From NCBI GenBank assembly GCA_025357975.1, contig JANYKY010000496.1, positions 1 through 15,825 on the forward strand: a stretch of DNA of 15,825 nt. Direction: 5' to 3'. The notes beneath the pieces were generated by a model. It was not told the origin of the DNA and ran no database searches. It saw only the letters and a program-made list of their open reading frames with translations. The stretch is from Gemmatimonadaceae bacterium. Lineage in GTDB: Bacteria; Gemmatimonadota; Gemmatimonadetes; Gemmatimonadales; Gemmatimonadaceae. A program made the position numbers and the translations under genes. Below are positions 8,565-15,199 of the stretch, piece after piece; position 1 is the stretch's first letter, and each line of letters opens with the position of its first letter.

Positions 8565-8902
8565 GCAGTGGCTGTCTTCCTCACTGTCGGAACCAACGTT
8601 GTCGTGCAAAACGCAAGAAGCCCAGGGAAAATCAGCGTAAGAATGTAGAGAACGAACGAAGGAACGTTCATCACGGCGCCCAGCTGGGTTGCCATTACGC
8701 TCACCGGCCCTCGGCTGACATCGAGCAGCAACAGCGTGGCCCATCCAGTCGTGGCCGCCAGGGCAGCAAAGCGTGCTTTCCCTGCACCTCTCGCCAACAG
8801 CCCCCAGACCAAAGCGATCACCGGAACGATCCACCATCCCAAACCGTAGGTTGCCACGGCAAACGCTTCGGCAAGCAGGACGAATTTCACGAATGTTCGC
8901 AT
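8561..8902 (-). CDS. Small hydrophobic membrane protein, unknown function
   Basis: A 113-residue, strongly hydrophobic protein with three or four predicted membrane segments (roughly 5-20, 22-38, 44-62 and 80-102) and a short basic C-terminus. ATG lies one base after the TGA of the penicillin-acylase gene (TGAGATG), so it is almost certainly cotranscribed and translationally coupled with it. No family recognised. It may help anchor or assemble envelope proteins encoded beside it, but nothing in the sequence shows that. Confidence 0.7.
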   Translation of the reverse strand: MRTFVKFVLLAEAFAVATYGLGWWIVPVIALVWGLLARGAGKARFAALAATTGWATLLLLDVSRGPVSVMATQLGAVMNVPSFVLYILTLIFPGLLAFCTTTLVPTVRKTATA

Positions 8903-8903
8903 C

Positions 8904-11390
8904 TCAGCGCGGCGTGAGCGTTAACGAAGACACGATTCTGTTGCGGTTGAGATCGGCGGGCGTGCGCGGGAATAGAATCTGGTCGAGTTTCCCGTTGGTC
9001 CAGCTCGGTATACGATCCTTATACCGCGAGCTCGATGGTGCACCCGATTGCCCCCCCGGATATGTCGCCCACGCACGTACTTCGGTTCCGAGCTCCACGA
9101 CCATTCGCCAACTCGGGCCCTGAGTACCTGCACCTGATGACGGGCTCAGTGTGCTTGGTCCGCCCTGCACCGATATGTCCAAAGCCGAAAACGCGGGAAT
9201 GCGAAGCAGGTGATAGATGTTGGCGCGGCGGGTCTTCGACCAAAGCCAGCCGTCCCCTTCTGGTGCTCCCTTCGACGCCAAAAGACCGGCGTATCCAGCC
9301 GTCAAGCTTGAGGTCAGTATGTCATCCATGTCTTCATGTTGCGGGGTGCTTCGATCATCCCACCACACGCTCTTGGGTGTCTGCATGAGCTCGACAAGAA
9401 TCTGTGCCTCAGGATAGTTCAGCCGATCAGCATCACCTGGTTTTTTTCGGGGATCTCTTAACTCGTCCCACGTCCGTGTTGCGAGCTCACTCATCGCCGC
9501 TTCGAACAACACTGCACCCTTGTCGTCGCGAACGTATCGCCGGTCCCATTTTGCGAGTAGCGCCGCGGCCGTGGCGAGCTCGGCGTTGGCATGGCCGCCG
9601 CTGTCAACTCGCGCTGCCGCCGCGAGGAAATACGGAACGAACAGCTCTGCCCGCGCACTTCCGGGATCAGTCTGGAATTTCCTCATGTCGTCAGGAGTGA
9701 CCGCAGAGTCAGCGCGAAGCAGCGCATTGATCCTCATCGCTCTCCACGGCGAATACCAGTCAGAGCCCATGTATGCGTTGTTCACCGCGGCGTCCACAGG
9801 CTGCTGATTCGCCGACGCCAGAAAGCCCTGGGGAGGATTCAGTGAGAAAGGGTACTTCTCGACGGGCAGTTGGCCAGTCCAGTCATTTGCGGAGGTGGAC
9901 CCGTCACGGATGACGTCTCCGCGGCCGTCCCCCGGCCGAAGCGGAAATTTCCCTGACGATCGAATCGCAATGTTACCGGACCTGTCGGCGACAAGGCCGT
10001 TTTGCGTCGGAACGACATAATCCCGCATGTCGTCGAGCCACTCGCCAGCGTTCTTCGCGTAGCCGAGCTTCATGAAATTGTCCGGCTCGTGCGACTTGTC
10101 GTATACGGTCCATCGCATCGAGAGCCAGTGTCCAAAGTCGCGATGCATCGGGCCACGGTGCGAGAACAACAGCGTATCCGTTGCGATTATCGTCCCGTTC
10201 TTGTCGAGATACTTCTCGATTCTTTTCTCGATCGGCTTCCACTGCCCGTCGAGCCTGTAATGCGATGGATTTGCCTCGTTGTCGACAGTTTCCTGGTAGT
10301 AGTCGTTGACGTCCGATCCGGTGTTGGTAAAAGTCCACGCCACATCCCGGTTGAATCCGATGACAACTCCGGGAACTCCGGGAAAACCGACGCCGGCAAC
10401 ATCGAGCTTGCCGGGAATGACGATGTGCATCTCGTACCAGACGGAAGGCAACGACAGATCGAGGTGGGGATCACCGGCAAGCAAGGCGTGTCCAGCTGCG
10501 GTTCTCTTTGGTGAAACTGCCCAGTTGTTGCTTCCAATCGCATCGGCGGTTTCGGTGGGCTTCCGAAACGCAATTGCGTTTGCGAGAGCCTGATCGATGT
10601 GAGCGACTGCCAGAACTGTCGAGTCAGGTGGCCCTGGATCGGGAACTGCCGTGAAGTTGTACGTCGGTTGAGACGAGCCGTTTGGCTGTATTGGCTGCTG
10701 AATTGGACTGTTCACCGGAAACAATGCATCCGCTGCTGCTTTCCCGACGAGGGCCTGGGTCTTCAACCGCCGCAATGTCGCGTCATTGAATCCAAGCGTG
10801 AGCGACATCCGCGACAGGAAGTAAAGAGAATATATGGGTTCCCATTTGATCGGCCTGGCGTTGAGTAGCCGGTATTCGACCGGCAGGTCCCGCGCCTTCA
10901 TGTGGTCGATGTACCAATTGACGCCATCGGCGTACGCGAGCATCGCCTTGAATGCAGGAGATGACTTGTCGTACGAAGCGAATTTCTTCTCAGCACCCCA
11001 TACGAGGCCGAGCGAGCGACTCTCCCGATCCGTTTCCAGAAGCTTAGGGCCGGCCCACTCACTCAGTCGTCCCGCTGCCGCGCGAGTCTGCGTCTCCATC
11101 TGGAAGAGACGATCCCGCGCCTCCACATAGCCAAGGGCGCGATAGGCATCGTCTTCCGACGAGGCAAATACGTGCGGCACTCCGCGATCGTCGATCAACA
11201 CCTTCACCGGACTCTGAAGGCCCGCGAGCGCGACATCCTGAATCACTGGGAAGTTTGTGGCAGCTGCTGAGCCCCACACTCCGTTCGCAGGGTCCAGAAA
11301 ACTGCCCATCGGCGGCACCGGACCGACCGAGTGGAAGCCGACGAAGAGCAACGCGGCCAGCACAACCGCCGCCGCAACTTTTTTTGTCAC
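8904..11390 (-). CDS. Penicillin acylase family protein (Ntn hydrolase precursor)
   Basis: Precursor of 828 residues, the normal size for this family, which cleaves amide bonds of beta-lactams, acyl-homoserine lactones or other N-acyl compounds after autocatalytic maturation. An N-terminal hydrophobic segment (5-20) targets it to the envelope. Alpha-chain landmarks are the DDRGVPHVFA strand near 67 and the GYVEARDRLFQME helix from 87. The beta chain would begin at Ser287 in GSNNW (286-290), the N-terminal nucleophile. GDPHL (306-310) and WTFTNTGSD (352-360) match the conserved core. GTG start shares GTGA with the stop of the upstream lipoprotein gene. Substrate is unknown; penicillin G acylase activity is only one possibility beside aculeacin/AHL acylase-like roles. 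Confidence 0.92.
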   Translation of the reverse strand: MTKKVAAAVVLAALLFVGFHSVGPVPPMGSFLDPANGVWGSAAATNFPVIQDVALAGLQSPVKVLIDDRGVPHVFASSEDDAYRALGYVEARDRLFQMETQTRAAAGRLSEWAGPKLLETDRESRSLGLVWGAEKKFASYDKSSPAFKAMLAYADGVNWYIDHMKARDLPVEYRLLNARPIKWEPIYSLYFLSRMSLTLGFNDATLRRLKTQALVGKAAADALFPVNSPIQQPIQPNGSSQPTYNFTAVPDPGPPDSTVLAVAHIDQALANAIAFRKPTETADAIGSNNWAVSPKRTAAGHALLAGDPHLDLSLPSVWYEMHIVIPGKLDVAGVGFPGVPGVVIGFNRDVAWTFTNTGSDVNDYYQETVDNEANPSHYRLDGQWKPIEKRIEKYLDKNGTIIATDTLLFSHRGPMHRDFGHWLSMRWTVYDKSHEPDNFMKLGYAKNAGEWLDDMRDYVVPTQNGLVADRSGNIAIRSSGKFPLRPGDGRGDVIRDGSTSANDWTGQLPVEKYPFSLNPPQGFLASANQQPVDAAVNNAYMGSDWYSPWRAMRINALLRADSAVTPDDMRKFQTDPGSARAELFVPYFLAAAARVDSGGHANAELATAAALLAKWDRRYVRDDKGAVLFEAAMSELATRTWDELRDPRKKPGDADRLNYPEAQILVELMQTPKSVWWDDRSTPQHEDMDDILTSSLTAGYAGLLASKGAPEGDGWLWSKTRRANIYHLLRIPAFSALDISVQGGPSTLSPSSGAGTQGPSWRMVVELGTEVRAWATYPGGQSGAPSSSRYKDRIPSWTNGKLDQILFPRTPADLNRNRIVSSLTLTPR

Positions 11391-12070
11391 TGGGACTTGA
11401 TCGTGATTGGCGTGACCCTGATGTGAAGGTTGTGATTCACGCGCAATCCGGCGATGCCGTCACTCTGAAGATTTGTATTGGCGAGCGCCGCGACCTGTTT
11501 GCTGTTGACGATGAATCTCACCGAATCCGGATTTACCGAAACAGCGAGGTTGTAAATCGCCTTTCCCGATGCATCCTGCTTTGGAATGTCGGAATTGGCA
11601 GTCCATGGGATCGTGTCACGGGTGGAGGGCCCGTCACGCAGCTTCACCAGCATCTCTCCGGATCCCCGGACCTCGAAATACATGTAAGCCTGGGTCGGCT
11701 TGTCCAGGTGGATTCCTCCAAAGAAGATTCCGAAAGCTTCTGGATGCGCCGGAGCTTGCAGCTGCTCGAAGGTTGCACTCGCCGTGTAATGGCTCCTGGC
11801 GCTGTCTTTCGGGGCGTAAAGAATGTGGGCGGGCCCTGTGGTCACATCCCATCCTCCGTCGGAGACAACGTAGCGGGCCCCACTGATCGGCACGGCGATT
11901 CGGTCAGTGCGTCCGACGTAGCCGGCGGGAATACTGCCGTGCGCCGCATTGGTGTCAGTGTCTCGCGCATTCCCTCCCGCTGACGCTGTCGCCGCATTCG
12001 ACGATGAATCCTTTGATGAACACGCCGCTGCGAGCAACGCCATGGCAATAACAAGTAATTCCCTCTTCAT
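11387..12070 (-). CDS. Putative lipoprotein with a DUF1080/lectin-like beta domain
   Basis: 227 residues with a lipoprotein signal: MKRE, hydrophobic core, then AAAC with Cys17 as the likely lipidated residue and Ser at +2, compatible with outer-membrane sorting. A low-complexity Ser/Asn/Ala/Thr linker runs to about 45. The rest looks beta-rich, with alternating strands such as AYMYFEVRG, YNLAVSVNPDSVRFIVN and a closing HIRVTPITIKS. This resembles concanavalin-like (DUF1080-type) domains that bind or cleave glycans, but no catalytic motif was recognised. Strong GGAGG seven bases before the ATG. Overlap with the acylase start suggests the two are made together, possibly acting in the same envelope process. 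Confidence 0.72.
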   Translation of the reverse strand: MKRELLVIAMALLAAACSSKDSSSNAATASAGGNARDTDTNAAHGSIPAGYVGRTDRIAVPISGARYVVSDGGWDVTTGPAHILYAPKDSARSHYTASATFEQLQAPAHPEAFGIFFGGIHLDKPTQAYMYFEVRGSGEMLVKLRDGPSTRDTIPWTANSDIPKQDASGKAIYNLAVSVNPDSVRFIVNSKQVAALANTNLQSDGIAGLRVNHNLHIRVTPITIKSQ

Positions 12071-12106
12071 TTCACACCTCCAGGGACGACGTCACCGACG
12101 ATGTCG

Positions 12107-12916
12107 TCAGCGACCTTGCTCAATCGCGCGCCTCGCCATCTCGTCGACTTTCTCAGGGAAAAATATCCTTGCGATCAAGCCCAGCCTGGCGCGCCTTCGC
12201 ATTATGACTTCGCGCTTTCGTTCTCCCGCCGCGGCGATGATCTGCCGTGCACATTCGGCAGCAGGCATCGCGAATTCCTTCCTCACGGGTCGGGTGCCGA
12301 GCGGCTGGCCGTCAGGTCCGAGGGCGCGCTCCGCGATGTCTGTCGCCACGAAGCCTGGATAGAGCATCGTCACCGTCACGCCTTCATCTTTCAACTCGAT
12401 GCGCAGAGAATCGAAAAACCCGGCCATCGCGTGCTTCGTCGCAGCATAAAGCGTACGGGTCGGAACTCCGTTCTTGCCAGTGATGCTCGAAACGCCGACG
12501 ATGCGGCCGCGCGAGCGCTTGAGGTGAGGCAACGCGTACCAGGTGCAGTAGACGCTTCCGAAATAGTTGATGCGAGTGATTCGGTCTACTGCGTGGACGT
12601 CGCTCAACTGATCGAACCTCGCATGCATGCTGATGCCTGCATTGTTAATCAATGTATCGAGGCGGCCGAATGTCTCGACCGTTTGCTCGATCAGCCGGCG
12701 GCATTGTTCGGAGTCGCCAACGTCGGTGGGCACCGCAATAACCTCGGCTTCGAGCTCTCGACAAGCTTCTGCCGCTGATTCCAACAAGGCCGGGTCACGA
12801 GCGGCGAGGACCAGCTTCGCGCCGGCCTGCGAGAGCTGGCGCGCAACCTCCAGTCCAATTCCGGCGGAAGCGCCGGTGATTACTACAACGTTGCCGCGGA
12901 ACTCGCTCTGCCTCAT
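12107..12916 (-). CDS. Short-chain dehydrogenase/reductase (classical SDR)
   Basis: NAD(P)-dependent oxidoreductase of 269 residues. The cofactor glycine motif TGASAGIG is at 14-21, NNAG at 91-94, catalytic Ser near 143-144 in GVSSITG, and the active-site YxxxK is Y157/K161. R40 after the second strand (LVLAAR) suggests NADP(H). PGFVATDI (187-194) is the usual post-catalytic loop. The C-terminus past 220 is basic and amphipathic with a hydrophobic IARIFF segment, so membrane association is possible. No Shine-Dalgarno is evident; the ATG is flanked directly by an 8-bp GC-rich hairpin. Substrate not inferable from sequence. It lies 36 bp upstream of the lipoprotein gene and is likely in the same operon. 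Confidence 0.9.
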   Translation of the reverse strand: MRQSEFRGNVVVITGASAGIGLEVARQLSQAGAKLVLAARDPALLESAAEACRELEAEVIAVPTDVGDSEQCRRLIEQTVETFGRLDTLINNAGISMHARFDQLSDVHAVDRITRINYFGSVYCTWYALPHLKRSRGRIVGVSSITGKNGVPTRTLYAATKHAMAGFFDSLRIELKDEGVTVTMLYPGFVATDIAERALGPDGQPLGTRPVRKEFAMPAAECARQIIAAAGERKREVIMRRRARLGLIARIFFPEKVDEMARRAIEQGR

Positions 12917-12940
12917 CCGCGCCGAAGTTAGGCGGCGCGG
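12917..12940 (-). promoter_or_regulatory. GC-rich hairpin abutting the SDR start codon
   Basis: Inverted repeat CCGCGCCG / CGGCGCGG with an 8-base loop (12925-12932), 8 perfect base pairs. On the minus strand its 3' arm ends immediately before the ATG at 12916, where a ribosome binding site should be. There is no T-run after it, so an ordinary intrinsic terminator for the gene ending at 12950 is unlikely. A role in limiting translation is inference. Confidence 0.45.
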
Positions 12941-12949
12941 GCGGGAACG

Positions 12950-13417
12950 CTAGTGAGTTTTCTGTTTCGAGGCTTGTTTGTCTGTCACCGTCGCCAGCTC
13001 GGACGCAAGAGTATCGAGCATTGCCTGAAGCGTTGCCGCCTGTTGCGTGATGACCAGCTGCGCAGTGTTAACAGCATTGGTTGCCACCTTGAGCGCGGCA
13101 AGTTTGACGGCGGGATCTTCTGTTGCTTTCCTGACCGCAGCCTGGACTGCGACGGCGAGCTGTTGCGCTGCGCGCTCGATATCGGCGGTTGAAACGGAAT
13201 CCATTGCGGCTGTGTTAGTCTCTTGCTTCGGACTGCCGGAGTTAGCCGGCTGCACTTTCGCCGGTGGCTTCGTGGGACTGGCCGTTTGCTGTGCGCCGGC
13301 CGAGCCGGCCGTAGCCCAGATCGAGGCGATGATTACTCCGACGAACAACCCAAGCCTGAATTTGCGATTCAATGGTCCACCCGGAAAAAGTTGAAATGTA
13401 TGCTGCTTCTTCGACAT
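12950..13417 (-). CDS. Secreted or membrane-anchored alanine-rich helical protein, unknown function
   Basis: From the ATG at 13417 it has 155 residues: a basic N-region, a hydrophobic stretch (about 22-40) and AGAQQ as a likely signal-peptidase site. A Pro/Ser/Lys-rich linker follows, then an Ala/Val/Gln-rich domain with heptad-like helices and a basic Lys-rich end. A GTG at 13447 extends the frame by ten residues and has AGGA upstream at short spacing; I chose the ATG because it gives a shorter N-region and leaves more room to the divergent gene. Either could be right. No family recognised. It precedes the SDR gene by 33 bp. Confidence 0.65.
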   Translation of the reverse strand: MSKKQHTFQLFPGGPLNRKFRLGLFVGVIIASIWATAGSAGAQQTASPTKPPAKVQPANSGSPKQETNTAAMDSVSTADIERAAQQLAVAVQAAVRKATEDPAVKLAALKVATNAVNTAQLVITQQAATLQAMLDTLASELATVTDKQASKQKTH

Positions 13418-13476
13418 CGGCGCGGCAGATTTTGGTTGCCGCGACACCTTTCCTGCCTAACCACCGTAGTTAGTAC

Positions 13477-13845
13477 ATGGATCGGTCAAAAAACTTTCCA
13501 CCGTGGATCAGCATTGCCTGCACCTGGATTGGGGCCGCCGTGGGTATTTTCGCGGTTACGGCATTGACCGCGGGGCTCAAGGCGACTCTCACCCCGGACA
13601 TGCGGACGGTCGAGGTATTCCGCGGACTTCTGGACCGGGCGTCAATTGTCGCTTTCGGCGTGTCTGCGGCGCTGATGATTACCGGTGCAATCCTAGGGCG
13701 CCGACGGAAGACCGAGTTGCGTGAGCAGGCCTTGATTGCTTCGAACGCAGACGAGATGTTGGGCGGCCGGTATCCCGAAGTCACGCACACGCCGGCAGCA
13801 TCCGCGACATCGAGTCAGCAAACGAAAAAGGCCGCGTCACCCTGA
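13477..13845 (+). CDS. Small two-helix membrane protein, unknown function
   Basis: 122 residues with two membrane helices (about 10-31 and 54-74). A basic RRRK follows the second helix, then a polar Ala/Ser/Thr/Lys-rich tail. The basic loop after helix 2 suggests a cytoplasmic tail, with the loop between helices (about 32-53) outside. No Shine-Dalgarno is visible before the ATG, so the start is uncertain or the message may have a very short leader. The stop codon TGA lies inside the terminator hairpin, so ribosomes finishing this gene would overlap the hairpin. No homologue recognised. Confidence 0.65.
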   Translation: MDRSKNFPPWISIACTWIGAAVGIFAVTALTAGLKATLTPDMRTVEVFRGLLDRASIVAFGVSAALMITGAILGRRRKTELREQALIASNADEMLGGRYPEVTHTPAASATSSQQTKKAASP

Positions 13846-13864
13846 CGCGGCCTCTCCCTTTCTT
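13825..13864. terminator. Bidirectional intrinsic terminator between convergent genes
   Basis: Perfect 10-bp inverted repeat GGCCGCGTCA / TGACGCGGCC with a 3-base CCC loop (13830-13852). On the minus strand it is followed by TTTTT (13829-13825), a good U-tract for ending the M15 peptidase message. On the plus strand it is followed by the pyrimidine-rich TCTCCCTTTCTT, a weaker tail. The TGA stop of the plus-strand gene is at 13843-13845, inside the 3' arm. Confidence 0.85.
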
Positions 13865-13873
13865 CAGTTTCGA

Positions 13874-14929
13874 TCAGCCCTTGGATTTGCGGGAGGTCTT
13901 CGTCGAAGCGACACGTCTCGATGACGAATGCTTTCTGGATGAATGCCGGCGAGAGCTGGCGAGTCTCGCGCCGTAGATCCATCGCGCCCTGCTTCCGCGA
14001 ACGTCGATGTGTGCAAAGGGGCCGTGCTCGCCATTCGAGTGATAGAGTCCCACTCCACCAACCAGATCCGGGTACTTGACCTCGACCCGCTCTACCGCGG
14101 CCAGGATTACCCGGGCATCGCGAAAGTCCACGCGCCCATCATGATTGAGATCATCCATCCGGCCGTCGCCATTACTGTCTATGATGATATCGGCGGCGTC
14201 GCCAAACTGATGCCGGCTGTCGCGGGCACGGCCGCTCTCGTCACCGAGCGAAAAGTTATGGTCGGGCGTCCTGAAGCCGGAAAGAACCTGAACATTCCGG
14301 GCGGAGATGCCGTGCGCCTGGAGGTCTAGAATTACCAGCTCGAGCTTGTCGAGAAGCGGCTCACGCAGCACGATGTACTTCGGCCAGACATCCGCCTGAT
14401 CGTGCGTAAGAAAATCGCGTAGCTTGAAGTGCTCGGAAATGCGGGTATCCTGATTTTCCCGCGTCACCTCGATGAAGCCCGCCGGATTTTCGTACGCATC
14501 CGACTTGAGGATGCTGCCGTTCTCTTCCGGCCAGAACCCGATTTTGTAGTCACCGACCGACCCCGCAATCTTGTCCCTGAACGAGCGCATCGTGATCAGA
14601 GAAAAGCGCCCAAGCAGGCTGGCGCCCGTAACTTCCTGAATGGCAGGCACAGCCTTCATCGTGTAGCTGAGGTTTCCCGACAGAATGGGGATGACCATCG
14701 AACGGGGCGGAGCGACAAAGCGCGCCAGAAGCTTGCCGCTCTTACCCGCAAAGTCCGCGATTACAGTACGCAAACTGCTACTGTCCACGAGCGGCATGCG
14801 AGCCAACGCCGCGATGTCAGGCTTGACTACGACCTGGCCCGACGCGGCTGAGCTCATGCCGGTGAAGGCAAGGCTCGAGAAACAAAGAACGGCGGCATTA
14901 GTGTAACCGCGGCGACCGAGAGTTTTCAT
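13874..14929 (-). CDS. M15/DUF882-type (YcbK-like) peptidase with inserted calcium-loop motifs
   Basis: Predicted exported zinc peptidase of 351 residues acting on cell-wall peptides. A signal peptide spans about 1-31. The C-terminal half has SGFRTPDHN (217-225), the SxHxxGxAxD zinc motif as SRHQFGDAAD (238-247; H240, D247) and AHID with H307, as in DUF882/M15 enzymes. Two loops of EF-hand/dockerin type (DxNxDG at about 251-262 and 260-271) sit between the zinc ligands. The last 27 residues are Arg/Lys/Ser-rich. The frame extends to a GTG at 14971, but the ATG at 14929 has GAGG six bases upstream and begins right before the signal peptide. The start lies directly after a c-di-GMP-I riboswitch, which likely controls it. 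The N-terminal domain is not recognised. Confidence 0.88.
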   Translation of the reverse strand: MKTLGRRGYTNAAVLCFSSLAFTGMSSAASGQVVVKPDIAALARMPLVDSSSLRTVIADFAGKSGKLLARFVAPPRSMVIPILSGNLSYTMKAVPAIQEVTGASLLGRFSLITMRSFRDKIAGSVGDYKIGFWPEENGSILKSDAYENPAGFIEVTRENQDTRISEHFKLRDFLTHDQADVWPKYIVLREPLLDKLELVILDLQAHGISARNVQVLSGFRTPDHNFSLGDESGRARDSRHQFGDAADIIIDSNGDGRMDDLNHDGRVDFRDARVILAAVERVEVKYPDLVGGVGLYHSNGEHGPFAHIDVRGSRARWIYGARLASSRRHSSRKHSSSRRVASTKTSRKSKG

Positions 14930-14937
14930 TTGAGGCC

Positions 14938-15030
14938 TCTTCGGCGGCCCGACGAGCATGACTGGAAGCACTTCCCAGTTTTAGCCTCGTGGCTTTGCGT
15001 CGCCGTCTTTCGACGGGTTTGCCAGAAAAT
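14938..15030 (-). ncRNA. c-di-GMP-I (GEMM-I) riboswitch
   Basis: On the minus strand all hallmark pieces occur in order. GGCAAACC is at 15023-15016, the P2 hairpin CCGTC-GAAA-GACGG has its GAAA tetraloop at 15011-15008, and GACGCAAAGCC is at 15001-14991. P3 pairs ACGAG (14990-14986) with CTCGT (14956-14952) and is extended by a second stem-loop (ACTGG...CCAGT). A CTAA/CATG internal loop is the likely tetraloop receptor, and GGGCCGCCG (14950-14942) closes P1 with TTC-T-GGC. The base matching Vc2 position 20 is G, which favours c-di-GMP over cGAMP. The 3' strand of P1 abuts the AGAGG ribosome binding site of the M15 gene, suggesting translational control. Recognition is by eye against the known motif. 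Confidence 0.9.
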
Positions 15031-15038
15031 CGGATTGA

Positions 15039-15058
15039 GCCGGCTGAACTGAGCCGGC
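15039..15058 (-). other. GC-rich hairpin and overlapping direct repeat just 5' of the riboswitch
   Basis: GCCGGCT / AGCCGGC form a 7-bp stem with a 6-base loop (15046-15051). The same stretch, read on the plus strand, also contains TGAGCCGGC twice, 14 bases apart. On the minus strand it ends 11 bases before the aptamer's P1. A short TTTT follows 9 bases later, too far for a typical terminator. It may be a leader hairpin or an operator; function unknown. Confidence 0.5.
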
Positions 15059-15093
15059 AAGTGACTGCTTTCCATAAGGACTCGTAACCGCTG

Positions 15094-15120
15094 AAAAAGT
15101 CACCGGCGCTACTTGGCCGG
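15094..15120 (-). terminator. Candidate terminator of the pilin transcript
   Basis: On the minus strand CCGGC (15120-15116) and GCCGG (15107-15103) can pair around an 8-base loop. TTTTT (15098-15094) follows after four bases. It lies 80 bp past the pilin stop, so it fits as an intrinsic terminator, but the stem is short and neighbouring CCGG repeats allow other folds. If real, the riboswitch needs its own promoter between about 15094 and 15030, which I could not identify. Confidence 0.4.
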
Positions 15121-15199
15121 CGAACCGGAGGTCAGTATAGCTGCCTGACTTGAAGAAGGATACAGAAACATTCGACTCAAATACCGAACAAACACCCGG

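Noticed and set aside
11255..11983. 242-codon plus-strand open frame over the acylase/lipoprotein junction
   Set aside because: It covers two real minus-strand genes in antisense, has no ribosome binding site and no domain pattern.
12101..12778. 225-codon plus-strand open frame opposite the SDR gene
   Set aside because: Antisense shadow of a gene with intact TGASAGIG and YxxxK motifs; no protein features of its own.
14930..14971. GTG start at 14971 for the M15 peptidase
   Set aside because: It would put coding sequence inside the riboswitch aptamer; the ATG at 14929 has a good ribosome binding site and starts at the signal peptide.
14938..15030. cGAMP (GEMM-Ib) specificity of the riboswitch
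   Set aside because: The base equivalent to Vc2 position 20 is G, whereas cGAMP-selective aptamers carry A there; not excluded without binding data.
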